Positions 24,385 through 36,545 are shown, counted from the first letter of the stretch. The stretch: DNA of 64,000 bases from Bacteroidaceae bacterium (GCA_024398635.1 JAKSIV010000007.1:1-64000), one strand, 5' to 3'. The notes: generated from the sequence alone by a model not told the origin. Translations and numbers: made by a program.

Positions 24385-27300
24385 CTACATATGACTCTTT
24401 AGGTATTTCTTGCCGTTGATTATGTAGAGACCGGGTTGCAGTCTTTCCAAACTATCGGACATAATCTTACGGCCAAGCATGTCGTATATAACCGGATTGT
24501 CTGTACTGTCCCGGTTATCCATGTGGACAGGCTCAACCTTGGTATCAATTGCAATGTTCTTGAACAACTTCCAGCCGTCGGCTTCACGATATGTGCTGAC
24601 AGCGTTTTCCGGCACGTAAAGTGTGGCGTTATTGAATACACTTTCCGTGAACGGACCGCAGTATGACTCTTGCGGGAAGTCATTACCTATCGGTTCAAAG
24701 AATATCCGGTCAAGCAACAGGTGACTTGAATATTCTCTAATGTATCTTCCTTTCACGCCTGATTCTAAATCAATTCGTATCCCCTTGTATTCGCTAGGAA
24801 TAACCAATGTGTCCGCTATTGCAACAGAATCATAACCAGAAGGGTCATTGCTATAGTAGATAGGTGTTTCCCCAAAACTTTGTTGATTAATGGGATCATA
24901 TATAACCACCTCTGAACTGTCCGTTAAACCATACATGACCGGATGAAAATAATTGGGCTTATCACTAGGAAGAATTCCTATGGTAACTTTGTATTCTCCT
25001 GCAGGTATTCTGCCATTGTTGATGATAGTTTTATTATTAGGATAACTGAAATTAAGACTTGAAATATATCTGTTGGAATTCTTGTCAAATAATGCTAAAC
25101 AATAGTTCCTGTTGTCTTTCAAAATGGTTTCACAATCACCGGCAATAAAAGGATTATAAAGCCTCATTGTACCCGGAGTTATATTGGTTGATACCACCTT
25201 CTCTATATTAGGACAGTCTATGAATACATCTTTGTTTATGATTGGACTGCCTTTGAATATTATCTCAGTCAGGGCGTGGCATCCCTCGAATGAGCCCTGC
25301 TCAATCTCGGTTACGCTTTGGGGAATAGTGACAGAAACCAACTCGTCACACTCGCTGAAAGCTTCACTTGCAATACCTGTAACTGAATATTCTGTTCCAT
25401 TGAATATTACGGAAGATGGTATATTAACAGCTCCTTTATAATTGTGGTGTACTACAGAGACTGTCTTTTCAATATCTGAGGTTATCTCGTAACAGATACC
25501 GTCTATATTCAGTCCGCATTCATCAAGTAATCTTATATTCTTAAAACTTGACCAAAAGGAATGTTTGCGATATGTCTCCTTGCTTCCGGCTGGAACATAC
25601 AGGATACAGTTATCAAAGTCGATATCATAAAAATCATATATGCTTATGGGAGTACTTGAATGTAAGTATATGGATTCTATATCAGAACAGTCCCCAAAAA
25701 CATCAAAATATACCTTCCCACCCATGGATGCCGGTAGAGAAACGGTTTTGATGCCGGCACAATACTTAAAGGCATAAGATCCTATGTATGTGATGTCCTC
25801 CGGAATAGTGACGGAAGTAATTCCTGTGCAGCCTTCAAAAGCATAATCTCCGATATACGTCAATCCGTCAGGAATACTGGAAAGGCCGATACATCCAGAG
25901 AAAGCACTCCTGTCAATACTTTTTACACTACTTGGGATGTTGATATCTTTAAGATTATCACAGTTAGAAAAGGCGTAATCCCCGATTGTAGTTACTCCGT
26001 CAGGAATCACTATAGAGGTAAGATTTGTACAATAAGAGAAAGCTTCAGTTCCAATGCTTGTTACATTCTCGGGTATTGTTGTATTTGAACAACCCTGAAT
26101 AAGGGTGTTTGACGCAGTCTCTATAATGGCATTACAATTATCCCTGCTGTCATATACACTGTTCTCAGGGTCAACGCATATGGTTGTCAAGTACGGACAG
26201 TTATAGAATGGACCTTCTCCGATACTGGTAACACTCTTAGGTATGGTGATTGCGGATATACCACAACCAAAGAAAGCACCATGTTCAATAGTTGTCACGC
26301 TTTCAGGAATGGTGACAGATGTTATGGTTCCTTCATCTTCACTATCTTCATATGAGTAAAAAGCTTGTGTTGCAATTCCTATAGTACCCTCTTTTATATC
26401 GATTTGTGTGTTGTCGGGAATAATACCCTTGTAACCTACAAGCCAATTGTCCAGATAGACAGGTCCATCAGGCAGACTGTTATACCACTCTGTACCTCTG
26501 GCAAATTCTAATCCGCGATGCTTGATATAATTATCTCCAAAAACTATCTTATTATAGCTGAAATGGGAATAATCACAATATGTATTGTCCCAGTACAAGG
26601 TGTCTATTAGGTCGAAAGCCCTGTCGCCTATGCTTGTAACACTTTTAGGTATCGTAATAGATTTAAGGATGCGGCCGTAGAATGCACCATCTCCTATACT
26701 TGTTACACTTTCAGGTATTATTATTGATATTGAAGTCCAACCTGTATAGCAGGAAAAAGCACCACTTGCAATTCTTGTTGTTCCGTCTCTTACCGTAATA
26801 GACGTGTCTTGAGGCATCTGACCGAAATATTTGTACAGTATGTCATTTATGTATAATACCCCTTCCGGAAATGCGTTACAACCATCGAAAGCTCCATCGC
26901 CTATGCTTGTTACACTTTCAGGTATTATTATTGAAGTCAAACCTGTACAGCCGGAAAAAGCACTATTGCCTATGCTTGTTACACTTTGGGGAATCTTAAT
27001 GGATTTAAGACGCCCGCACCCGCTGAAAGCCTTGTCTCCAATGACTTTAACACCATCTGATATGAACACTGAATCAAGATTATAACAATCGTAGAATGCA
27101 CTTTCTTCTATTTGGACGACCTTGCTTCCGATAGAAACATATTTTAAGGACCTGCCATAGTTGTTCTTTATAACAGATGGTGAAATATTCGGACTATTCC
27201 AAAATAAAGAATCTATGTCAGAGTAAAAGTCCATTCCATCCAGATAACTCACACTTTCAGGGATAGAAATGGTTTTTATATTATTGCACCCATAAAAAGC

Positions 27301-29016
27301 TGAACTTGCAATTCTGTTTACACCATCCTGAAAATAAACGGAAGCAAGGTTTGAACATCCTTCAAATACATAATGTTCTATTGTTGTTACACTTCCGGGT
27401 ATAGTCACAGATTTGAGACCTGTGCAGCCATTGAAAGCGCAACTTCCTATGCTTGTCACACTTTCAGGTATAATTATTGATGTTAAACCTGTACAGCCGG
27501 AAAAAGCTGAACTTGCAATTCTTTTTGTTCCCTCTCTTACCTTAATATGGGTTCCCTGGGGCATGGTACCTTTATAACCGTACAACAAATCATTCATGTA
27601 CAGTACTCCTTCGGGCTCATCTTCTCCCCATTCTATTCCATTAATAAAAGCAAGTTCGTTTATATCAGTCACTGTTTCCGGGATAGTAGTCGTTTTACAA
27701 CCCAGAATGAGTTTGTTGGACTTGGTTTCAATTATAGCATTGCAATTCTCTCTGCTATCATAGACAGTATTGTTTGGATCAACCTGTATTGAAGAAAGAG
27801 CGGAACATCCACTAAATGCTCCACCATCAATGCTTGTCACGCTTTCCGGAATGGTTATAGTGGTAAGGTTTGCACAAGCCAACAGGGTGTTTGAAGCTGT
27901 TTCAATTATTGCATTGCAATTATTCCTGCTATCGTATTTCTTATTATTTGAATCAACTGTAATACTCCTGAGATTACTGCATCCTGAGAATGGATTAAGG
28001 ATGTAGGGTTGATTTTCATAATAATAGATACCGATGCTGTCCACATGTGCGGGTATATCTATATCTGTCAGTCCGCTATAGCCAAATGCATTAGAGCCAA
28101 TAAAAGACAGATTATCGGGCAAAACAACCGAAGACAGGTCGGAACAGTATTCAAAAGCACCAGCTTCAATTCTAGTTACACTCTCCGGTATTATAATTGA
28201 GGAAAGGCTGCTGCAATCACTGAATGTTCCGGGCTCTATGGTCTTGATTCCGGCTGGTATGATAAATGATTTAAGATTGGAACAATATTTAAAAGCTGCG
28301 TTTCCTATAGCCGTAACGCCATCAGGGATATCTATTGATGTAAGTCCTGTGCAGTCCCAGAATGCGCCATCTCCAATTGCTGTTACGCTCTCAGGGATGG
28401 ATATGTCCGTTAAACCGGAACATCCTCCAAACAAACCATCTTGTATATAGGTTGTTCCGTCCAGAATTGTTGCTGATGTCAGGTTTTCACAATATTCAAA
28501 AGGGCGATAATCGGTTTTAATTTTACCTATAATTACGTGTTTGGGGCCAGGTAGTCCTTCAAACAACCATTTAGAAAAAACTACATTATCATTATCCCAA
28601 ATCAGAGTGTCTATGTTTTCACAATAATAGAAAGCGGAATTATCTATTTCTGATATACTTTCAGGAATGTTTAAACGGGAAAGCGATGTACAATCACAAA
28701 AAGCAGCTCTTCCAATCTTTGTTATGCAGTTTGGTATGGTAATGGCGGTTAAGTCACTACAGCTAATAAAGGCGTTCTCTCCTATGGCTGTGACCTTATA
28801 GTCATTATCGCCAAACTTGATTGAACTTGGAATGGTTATCCGTCCTGAACAATAACCATAATAAGAATCGTAACTGGGACGGGGATTTACCACTGTCATT
28901 GTTTTACTGTTAAAATCAATGTCATAAAACAGTCCTTGAAACTCCAAATCGTAAGCTTGGATACCACTGGAAAATGCAATGAGCGTAATCAGTGCAGCAA
29001 TTGTTCTTTTTCTCAT
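24385..29016 (-). CDS. Giant BspA-like leucine-rich repeat surface protein
   Basis: 1543 residues from the ATG at 29016, which gives a signal peptide (MRKRTIAALITLIAFSSGIQ). Nearly all of it consists of LRR_5 (BspA/TpLRR) units of about 23 residues, of the form IPESVTSIGDGAFxGCTGLT, broken by a few longer segments that repeat YDSRENCNAIIETKSNKLI. The last 35 residues (VIYDMLGRKIMSDSLERL, PGLYIINGKKYLK) look like a type A sorting tail of the type IX secretion system. BspA proteins bind host matrix proteins or other bacteria. It is clearly richer in A+T than its neighbours, and its stop lies 3 nt from the convergent HAD gene. Confidence 0.88.
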   Translation of the reverse strand: MRKRTIAALITLIAFSSGIQAYDLEFQGLFYDIDFNSKTMTVVNPRPSYDSYYGYCSGRITIPSSIKFGDNDYKVTAIGENAFISCSDLTAITIPNCITKIGRAAFCDCTSLSRLNIPESISEIDNSAFYYCENIDTLIWDNDNVVFSKWLFEGLPGPKHVIIGKIKTDYRPFEYCENLTSATILDGTTYIQDGLFGGCSGLTDISIPESVTAIGDGAFWDCTGLTSIDIPDGVTAIGNAAFKYCSNLKSFIIPAGIKTIEPGTFSDCSSLSSIIIPESVTRIEAGAFEYCSDLSSVVLPDNLSFIGSNAFGYSGLTDIDIPAHVDSIGIYYYENQPYILNPFSGCSNLRSITVDSNNKKYDSRNNCNAIIETASNTLLACANLTTITIPESVTSIDGGAFSGCSALSSIQVDPNNTVYDSRENCNAIIETKSNKLILGCKTTTIPETVTDINELAFINGIEWGEDEPEGVLYMNDLLYGYKGTMPQGTHIKVREGTKRIASSAFSGCTGLTSIIIPESVTSIGSCAFNGCTGLKSVTIPGSVTTIEHYVFEGCSNLASVYFQDGVNRIASSAFYGCNNIKTISIPESVSYLDGMDFYSDIDSLFWNSPNISPSVIKNNYGRSLKYVSIGSKVVQIEESAFYDCYNLDSVFISDGVKVIGDKAFSGCGRLKSIKIPQSVTSIGNSAFSGCTGLTSIIIPESVTSIGDGAFDGCNAFPEGVLYINDILYKYFGQMPQDTSITVRDGTTRIASGAFSCYTGWTSISIIIPESVTSIGDGAFYGRILKSITIPKSVTSIGDRAFDLIDTLYWDNTYCDYSHFSYNKIVFGDNYIKHRGLEFARGTEWYNSLPDGPVYLDNWLVGYKGIIPDNTQIDIKEGTIGIATQAFYSYEDSEDEGTITSVTIPESVTTIEHGAFFGCGISAITIPKSVTSIGEGPFYNCPYLTTICVDPENSVYDSRDNCNAIIETASNTLIQGCSNTTIPENVTSIGTEAFSYCTNLTSIVIPDGVTTIGDYAFSNCDNLKDINIPSSVKSIDRSAFSGCIGLSSIPDGLTYIGDYAFEGCTGITSVTIPEDITYIGSYAFKYCAGIKTVSLPASMGGKVYFDVFGDCSDIESIYLHSSTPISIYDFYDIDFDNCILYVPAGSKETYRKHSFWSSFKNIRLLDECGLNIDGICYEITSDIEKTVSVVHHNYKGAVNIPSSVIFNGTEYSVTGIASEAFSECDELVSVTIPQSVTEIEQGSFEGCHALTEIIFKGSPIINKDVFIDCPNIEKVVSTNITPGTMRLYNPFIAGDCETILKDNRNYCLALFDKNSNRYISSLNFSYPNNKTIINNGRIPAGEYKVTIGILPSDKPNYFHPVMYGLTDSSEVVIYDPINQQSFGETPIYYSNDPSGYDSVAIADTLVIPSEYKGIRIDLESGVKGRYIREYSSHLLLDRIFFEPIGNDFPQESYCGPFTESVFNNATLYVPENAVSTYREADGWKLFKNIAIDTKVEPVHMDNRDSTDNPVIYDMLGRKIMSDSLERLQPGLYIINGKKYLKSHM
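26690..27600 (-). repeat. DNA-level repeats within the LRR gene
   Basis: Near-identical DNA blocks recur. CTATGCTTGTTACACTTT-like units followed by CAGGTATTATTATTGA occur near 26693, 26903, 26970 and 27450. The blocks AACCTGTACAGCCGGAAAAA (26940, 27487) and a longer module ending in the same 'met-tyr-ile-asn-asp-ile' type of sequence occur near 26750-26880 and 27500-27620. The similarity goes beyond what repeated protein motifs need, so recent internal duplication is likely. Confidence 0.65.
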
Positions 29017-29352
29017 AAGCAGATCATTGTAGGAATGCCGCGGTGCCCATGCGGGGTAAATAATAACGAAAGTGTGAGCCCACATAACTCATTTCTCTCG
29101 AAGGGCTCTGGAATGCCTTATAGCAGAACTTGAATTAATGTATGCTCACACAGAAGGCTATAGAGTGAGCATTACTCAAAATACAACCAACGTGAGCGTC
29201 TATCATTATTCCCTGCAATATATAGAATTTTCCAGATTCTTCGAGTAGGAATAAAGCTATACGCTTTCTAATATGTCAGCACCAGTGTGCAGATTGCGCG
29301 CTGATACATAGCGCAAATATACAAATATATATATAGTATTTTCAACCAGCCG
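29017..29352. other. AT-rich intergenic region between the LRR gene and the antitoxin
   Basis: I see no gene here. It holds a GCTCAC...GTGAGC inverted repeat at 29143-29169 and AT-rich tracts around 29310-29345. A 36-codon frame from about 29137 has no supporting features. Confidence 0.4.
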
Positions 29353-29384
29353 TTTTGTTTTTTTCTATTGAAACAGTATCTTTA
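29353..29384 (+). promoter_or_regulatory. Promoter of the antitoxin gene
   Basis: TTTTG at 29353-29357 and TATCTTTA at 29377-29384 are separated by 19 nt, the expected Bacteroides -33/-7 arrangement. The antitoxin ATG follows at 29413, leaving a leader of about 25 nt. Confidence 0.6.
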
Positions 29385-29412
29385 CAACCAAAACAATAAA
29401 ACTATTATCATC

Positions 29413-29580
29413 ATGGAAACAGAGAAAAAAAGAAAAACTCCCAGGAAGAAGATGAAGAAATACACTCCTGAGGAGAGGAGAGCCATTAATGCAACTATTG
29501 TTCCACAGAATAAGACTATGAAAGCCTTTGCGGAGCATCAGGGAGAGTTTTGGGTCAAAGACCCGATGTTGTTGCTATAA
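29413..29580 (+). CDS. Small basic protein, probable antitoxin of a PIN-type toxin-antitoxin pair
   Basis: 55 residues from the ATG at 29413. The N-terminal half is strongly basic (METEKKRKTPRKKMKKYTPE) and the C-terminal half is a short segment ending EHQGEFWVKDPMLLL. It is followed after 3 nt by the start of a PIN-domain gene, the standard antitoxin-toxin order, with its own promoter ahead. I do not recognise a named antitoxin family; the call rests mainly on its size and neighbour. Confidence 0.6.
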   Translation: METEKKRKTPRKKMKKYTPEERRAINATIVPQNKTMKAFAEHQGEFWVKDPMLLL

Positions 29581-29583
29581 AAG

Positions 29584-29721
29584 ATGCTTGCTATGAGATA
29601 CCTGATTGACACAAACATCTTTGTATACCTGAGCACTGACCGTGAGGGACTCCATCCTGATGTCTTGACTATTCTAAGCGAACCCGACACATTAGTTTAT
29701 TTTATCTTTAATGAGAAATAA
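29584..29721 (+). pseudogene. Truncated PIN-domain (VapC-like) toxin
   Basis: 45 codons. The frame gives MRYLIDTNIFVYLSTDREGL (from the inner ATG at 29593), the usual opening of a PIN ribonuclease with the first catalytic Asp in LIDTN. It then continues LHPDVLTILSEPDTLVYF and stops after IFNEK. Full PIN toxins are about 125-140 residues with three more acidic residues, all missing. The truncated end runs straight into a strong terminator. It should be inactive, which would leave the antitoxin without its target. Confidence 0.8.
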
Positions 29722-29725
29722 TATG

Positions 29726-29767
29726 AAAAAACGGAGCCGTATCGTTCTGGATGCGGCTCCGTTTTTT
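29726..29767. terminator. Strong bidirectional terminator
   Basis: A perfect 14-bp inverted repeat (29726-29739 and 29754-29767; core CGGAGCCG/CGGCTCCG) is flanked by an A run on one side and a T run on the other, with a 14-nt loop. It lies between the toxin remnant and the convergent esterase gene and can serve both. Confidence 0.9.
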
Positions 29768-29785
29768 GTTCAGTTTTATCTGGAA

Positions 29786-32916
<3,131 letters not shown>

Positions 32917-32923
32917 TTTATAT

Positions 32924-32942
32924 TTTTCAATTTTCAATTTAT
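32924..32942 (-). repeat. AATTGAA-type heptamer repeat at the relA stop codon
   Basis: Read on the minus strand, two units of an (AATTGAA)-like heptamer cover the relA stop (AAT TGA AAATTGAA) and run into the 17-nt gap. Other copies lie at 44786, 44872 and 50119-50195. Confidence 0.6.
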
Positions 32943-35111
32943 CCTTTCCACTTCTCTCACCCCCTTGATCTGCTTAAGCTTCTTGACCAGCCTGTCCAAC
33001 GATGAAAGGTCACTTACCAGCACCGTGAGGTGTCCCTGGAACAGTCCGCCGTTGGAGTCAATGCTGATTGAACGGAGCAGCGTATCGGGCTCCTTGTTTA
33101 TTATTGATGATATGTTTGATACTATGCCTATGTCGTCCTGTCCCACCACATTCAGAGTGATGCTGTACTGGCTGCCGCTCTTGCCTGACCAGCGTGCACG
33201 GACTATGCGGTAGGGGTACCGCTCCTTCATGCGCAACAGGTTGGGACAGCCGCTCCGGTGAATCCTTATGCCGCCGTTTATACTCACGAACCCTGTCACG
33301 TCATCACCGTAAATGGGATGGCAACAGCCGGCCATCTTGAAATCGATACCGGTCAGGTTGTCGCCGATAACCAGAACGTCAGTATCCTGCGCGGCTTTCT
33401 TCTCGGTTTCGGCGAAGGTCTTCTCAATATCAAAATCCTGCGCACTGTGAACCTCCTGACTGGCCTGTGCGGCAGCCTGCATCTCCTCATAGACCTTGAG
33501 CACGTCATCGACCGTAATCTCCTCCTCCATAAGTGCATGGAAGAAAGGAGCCTGACCCTTGTAGCCCATACGGACTATAAGGCGCGACATATCGCTCTCC
33601 TCAATCTCAATCTTACGGTTTTTGAAACGACGCTGAAGCAGTTCGCGTCCGGCTTGAGCCTCGCGGTTGCGGATCTCGTTGATGCCCTGGCGTATGCGCA
33701 TGCGGGCACGGGATGTCACGGCTATGTTCAGCCAGTCCTGCTTGGGCACCTGTGTGGCCGATGTCAACACCTCGACCGTATCGCCGCTCTGCAGTTTGTG
33801 GCTTATGCGCACGTTGCGTCCTCCTACGCGAGCACCCACGCATGTCAGTCCCAATCGGCTATGAATGGAGAAAGCAAAGTCCAGTACCGTTGCGCCTTTT
33901 GGTAACTGACGCACTTCACCGTTAGGAGTGAATACGAATATCTCCTCCTGGTACATATCCAGCGCAAAGTCCTTGCGAAGTTCATCAGGATTGGTGTTAT
34001 GTTCCAGGATTTCGCGTATGCCGGCCATGATGCTGTCGGCCGCTCCTTCACTCTTTATGCCTTTATATGACCAGTGGGCCGCCAGACCGCGTTCCGCTAT
34101 ATCATCCATACGGCGGGTGCGTATCTGAATCTCCACCCATCGGTTCTCGGGTCCGTTGACGGTAATGTGCAGTGATTCGTATCCGTTGCTCTTGGGAACG
34201 CTCAGCCAGTCACGCAGACGCTTGGGATTGGGCTGGTACATATCGGTCACGATACTGTAAACCTGCCAGCATTGGGCCTTCTCCTTGTCTGCCGGCGAAT
34301 CCAGTATTATTCGGATGGCAAAAAGGTCATAAATGTGGTCCAGGGTTGTGTTCTGGGCCTTCATTTTGTTCCATATGCTTGATATGGACTTGGTGCGCCC
34401 CTTGATTGTAAACTTCAGACCGGCCTCTTCAAGACGCTGTTTAACAGGTCCTATGAAAGCCTTGATATATGCTTCGCGGGCGCTCTTGGTTTCGTTGAGC
34501 TGACAGGCTATGCTGGCATAGATATCACGGTGCTCATATTTGACCACCATATCCTCCATCTCGCTCTTGATGGCGTAAAGGCCCAGACGGTGAGCCATCG
34601 GGATATAGAGCAGACGGCACTCTTCTGTTACATGCAGACGATAATCGTTGTCCGGATTGCCCGATAGCATCTTCATCAGTACGTAGCGGTCTGCGATGAG
34701 GCAAATGATCACACGTACATCCTCGGCAAATGATACCAGAAGCTTGCGGAAATTCTCGTCGGCAATGGAATCATGTTTTGAATAGAGCTCCTTTACGCGG
34801 CACATGCCCTGAATAAGCTGTGCTGCATCTTCGCCGAATTGTTTCCGGAACTCCTCGGGAGCAATGAGCCCCTGCTGTATCATAGGGTCAAACAGGGCTG
34901 TGAGCAGGGATGCCTTCTTTAGCCCCGTCTTTTCAACAATCACGATACCGGTCCTGATGCACCGCTCCAGCATGGGAATGCCGTGACTGTCAGTTCCGTA
35001 AGCCCCCTTGGCAACGCCTTCACGGAGCAACCCTTTAAGCCTGCTCCAATCCTCAGCCTCAAACAGCGGTCTTGCCGCCTGCACCAACTCCCTGTATATG
35101 CCAAACTCCAT
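32934..35111 (-). CDS. relA: RelA/SpoT-family (p)ppGpp synthetase with a degenerate hydrolase domain
   Basis: 725 residues from the ATG at 35111. Domains in order: an HD-type region (about 40-190) in which the hydrolase HDxxED motif is replaced (ALFDPMIQQG), so hydrolysis is probably lost; the synthetase (about 215-350) with YDLFAIRIIL, VPKSNGYESLHITV and VEIQIRTRRMDDIAERGLAA; TGS (about 375-440, IFVFTPNGEVRQLPKGATVL); a Cys-containing segment (GCCHPIYGDDV); and a C-terminal ACT domain. It makes the starvation alarmone on stalled ribosomes. Its -7 box ends about 6 nt before the ATG. It heads the operon with the S9 peptidase. Confidence 0.92.
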   Translation of the reverse strand: MEFGIYRELVQAARPLFEAEDWSRLKGLLREGVAKGAYGTDSHGIPMLERCIRTGIVIVEKTGLKKASLLTALFDPMIQQGLIAPEEFRKQFGEDAAQLIQGMCRVKELYSKHDSIADENFRKLLVSFAEDVRVIICLIADRYVLMKMLSGNPDNDYRLHVTEECRLLYIPMAHRLGLYAIKSEMEDMVVKYEHRDIYASIACQLNETKSAREAYIKAFIGPVKQRLEEAGLKFTIKGRTKSISSIWNKMKAQNTTLDHIYDLFAIRIILDSPADKEKAQCWQVYSIVTDMYQPNPKRLRDWLSVPKSNGYESLHITVNGPENRWVEIQIRTRRMDDIAERGLAAHWSYKGIKSEGAADSIMAGIREILEHNTNPDELRKDFALDMYQEEIFVFTPNGEVRQLPKGATVLDFAFSIHSRLGLTCVGARVGGRNVRISHKLQSGDTVEVLTSATQVPKQDWLNIAVTSRARMRIRQGINEIRNREAQAGRELLQRRFKNRKIEIEESDMSRLIVRMGYKGQAPFFHALMEEEITVDDVLKVYEEMQAAAQASQEVHSAQDFDIEKTFAETEKKAAQDTDVLVIGDNLTGIDFKMAGCCHPIYGDDVTGFVSINGGIRIHRSGCPNLLRMKERYPYRIVRARWSGKSGSQYSITLNVVGQDDIGIVSNISSIINKEPDTLLRSISIDSNGGLFQGHLTVLVSDLSSLDRLVKKLKQIKGVREVERIN

Positions 35112-35117
35112 ACTTTG

Positions 35118-35125
35118 CAAATATA
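35118..35125 (-). promoter_or_regulatory. relA promoter -7 box
   Basis: The minus strand reads TATATTTG, a perfect TAnnTTTG, ending 6 nt before the ATG at 35111. Transcription should start about 3 nt ahead of the start codon, so the mRNA would be almost leaderless. The -33 region falls in the left arm of the inverted repeat. Confidence 0.55.
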
Positions 35126-35142
35126 ATGCTTTTTCCTCTCAG

Positions 35143-35262
35143 TTTTTTATTTCCAAGGGTAGGACGTCTGTTTTGGGAACCATCAGTGAAGTGGCGTAAA
35201 GCGGAGTGCCTCGGAACGTTGTGTTCCAAAAAACAGACGTCCTACTCCTAGAAATAAAAAAA
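35143..35262. repeat. Long imperfect inverted repeat (about 38-bp arms, 42-nt centre)
   Basis: The left arm (35143-35180) and right arm (35223-35262) are nearly complementary. The core GTAGGACGTCTGTTTT (35159-35174) is matched perfectly at 35230-35245. T and A runs lie on the outer ends. It sits between two divergent genes, so it does not act as a normal terminator. It could be a small MITE-like element or a structured regulatory site. Confidence 0.75.
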
Positions 35263-35305
35263 GAGAAATAATCTGCCAAAATTTCCGTATAAGAGGTAAA
35301 GTGTG

Positions 35306-35313
35306 TATTTTTG
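35306..35313 (+). promoter_or_regulatory. -7 box of the sigma-54-activator operon
   Basis: TATTTTTG matches TAnnTTTG and lies 20 nt before the ATG at 35334. No TTG is found at the expected -33 position. Confidence 0.45.
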
Positions 35314-35333
35314 TCAGTCTATTTCAGATAGCT

Positions 35334-36545
35334 ATGAATATAGAAGAGATACAGAGGATGAAACAGAGGTTCCGTATCATCGGAAACTCGCCTGAACTGA
35401 ACCGCGCCATAGACGTAGCCATACAGGTTGCGCCCACAGACCTGACGGTCCTGATTACGGGTGAGAGTGGTGCCGGAAAGGATGTTTTTCCAAGAATCAT
35501 ACATGAGAACAGTCTCCGTAAGACCAAGAAATATCTGGCTGTGAACTGCGGCGCAATCCCCGAAGGAACCATTGACTCTGAATTGTTCGGACACGTAAAA
35601 GGTGCTTTTACGAACGCCATCAGTGATAGAAAGGGTTATTTTGCCGATGCCGACGGCGGCACCATCTTCCTGGATGAGGTGGCCGAGCTGCCGCTTGCCA
35701 CGCAGGCCCGCCTTCTCCGTGTGTTGGAATCAGGCGAGTTTATCCGCGTTGGCTCCAGTACGGTTGAGAAAACTGATGTCCGCATAGTAGCGGCCACGAA
35801 CGTAGACCTTCTCAAGGCTATTGAGCAGGGCCGTTTCCGTGAAGACCTGTTCTACCGTCTCAGCACTATTCCCATCAAGGTGCCTTCACTGCGCGAGCGC
35901 GGGGCCGATGTACAGCTGCTGTTCCGTAAGTTCGCGGCTGACTGTGCAGAGAAATACCGGATGCCCGCCATCCAGCTCTCTGAAGATGCCAAGCAGATGC
36001 TCATGACTTATCATTGGCCGGGTAATGTGCGCCAGCTCAAGAATATAACTGAGCAGATATCCATAATGGCTACGCAGAGAGTCATTACCGCCGATATGCT
36101 TCAGGAATATCTCCCTGACCGTCGCACCTCGATGCTGCCCATGCTTGCAGGCGGCCAGCGTCAGGAGAACTCGTTCGAGAATGAGCGCGAGATCCTGTAT
36201 AAGGTGCTGTTTGATATGCGTCGCGACATAACTGACCTTAAGGCTCAGGTCAACAGCATGTCGCAGAACCAGCAGCCCGTGCAGCAGCCGGTATCTATTT
36301 TCACTCCCGAAGAGGGTACGACCACTGTCCAGAATGTAACACCCCGCAAGAGTACGCCTGTGGATGATGACATCCAGGATACCGAAGTTTATGTTGAGGA
36401 GACCCTGTCACTTGATGAGGTCGAGAAAGATATGATAAAACGTGCCTTGGCCAAGCACGGAGGTAAACGTCGTGGTGCAGCTGCGGATTTGAACATATCC
36501 GAGCGCACACTTTACCGTAAAATCAAAGAGTATAATCTGGAATGA
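35334..36545 (+). CDS. Sigma-54-type AAA+ transcription activator (no receiver domain)
   Basis: 403 residues from the ATG at 35334. The AAA+ domain takes about residues 15-250: Walker A GESGAGKD (43-50), the sigma-contact loop GAFTNA at 90-95 in place of GAFTGA, Walker B GGTIFLDEVAELPL, and REDLFYRLSTIPIKVPSLRE. A Fis-type helix-turn-helix is at the C terminus (KHGGKRRGAAADLNISERTL). There is no N-terminal sensory domain. It is first in an operon with lptE, the TPR protein and secG (ATGA overlap with lptE), which suggests envelope control. The altered loop raises doubt about normal sigma-54 use. Confidence 0.88.
   Translation: MNIEEIQRMKQRFRIIGNSPELNRAIDVAIQVAPTDLTVLITGESGAGKDVFPRIIHENSLRKTKKYLAVNCGAIPEGTIDSELFGHVKGAFTNAISDRKGYFADADGGTIFLDEVAELPLATQARLLRVLESGEFIRVGSSTVEKTDVRIVAATNVDLLKAIEQGRFREDLFYRLSTIPIKVPSLRERGADVQLLFRKFAADCAEKYRMPAIQLSEDAKQMLMTYHWPGNVRQLKNITEQISIMATQRVITADMLQEYLPDRRTSMLPMLAGGQRQENSFENEREILYKVLFDMRRDITDLKAQVNSMSQNQQPVQQPVSIFTPEEGTTTVQNVTPRKSTPVDDDIQDTEVYVEETLSLDEVEKDMIKRALAKHGGKRRGAAADLNISERTLYRKIKEYNLE

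Noticed and set aside
26690-27600. Regular repeats that could suggest a CRISPR array
   Set aside because: The repeats are in frame with the LRR protein, uneven in spacing, and lack spacers or cas genes.
29137-29247. 36-codon frame in the gap before the antitoxin
   Set aside because: It has no ribosome site, no similarity that I recognise and lies in AT-rich non-coding sequence.
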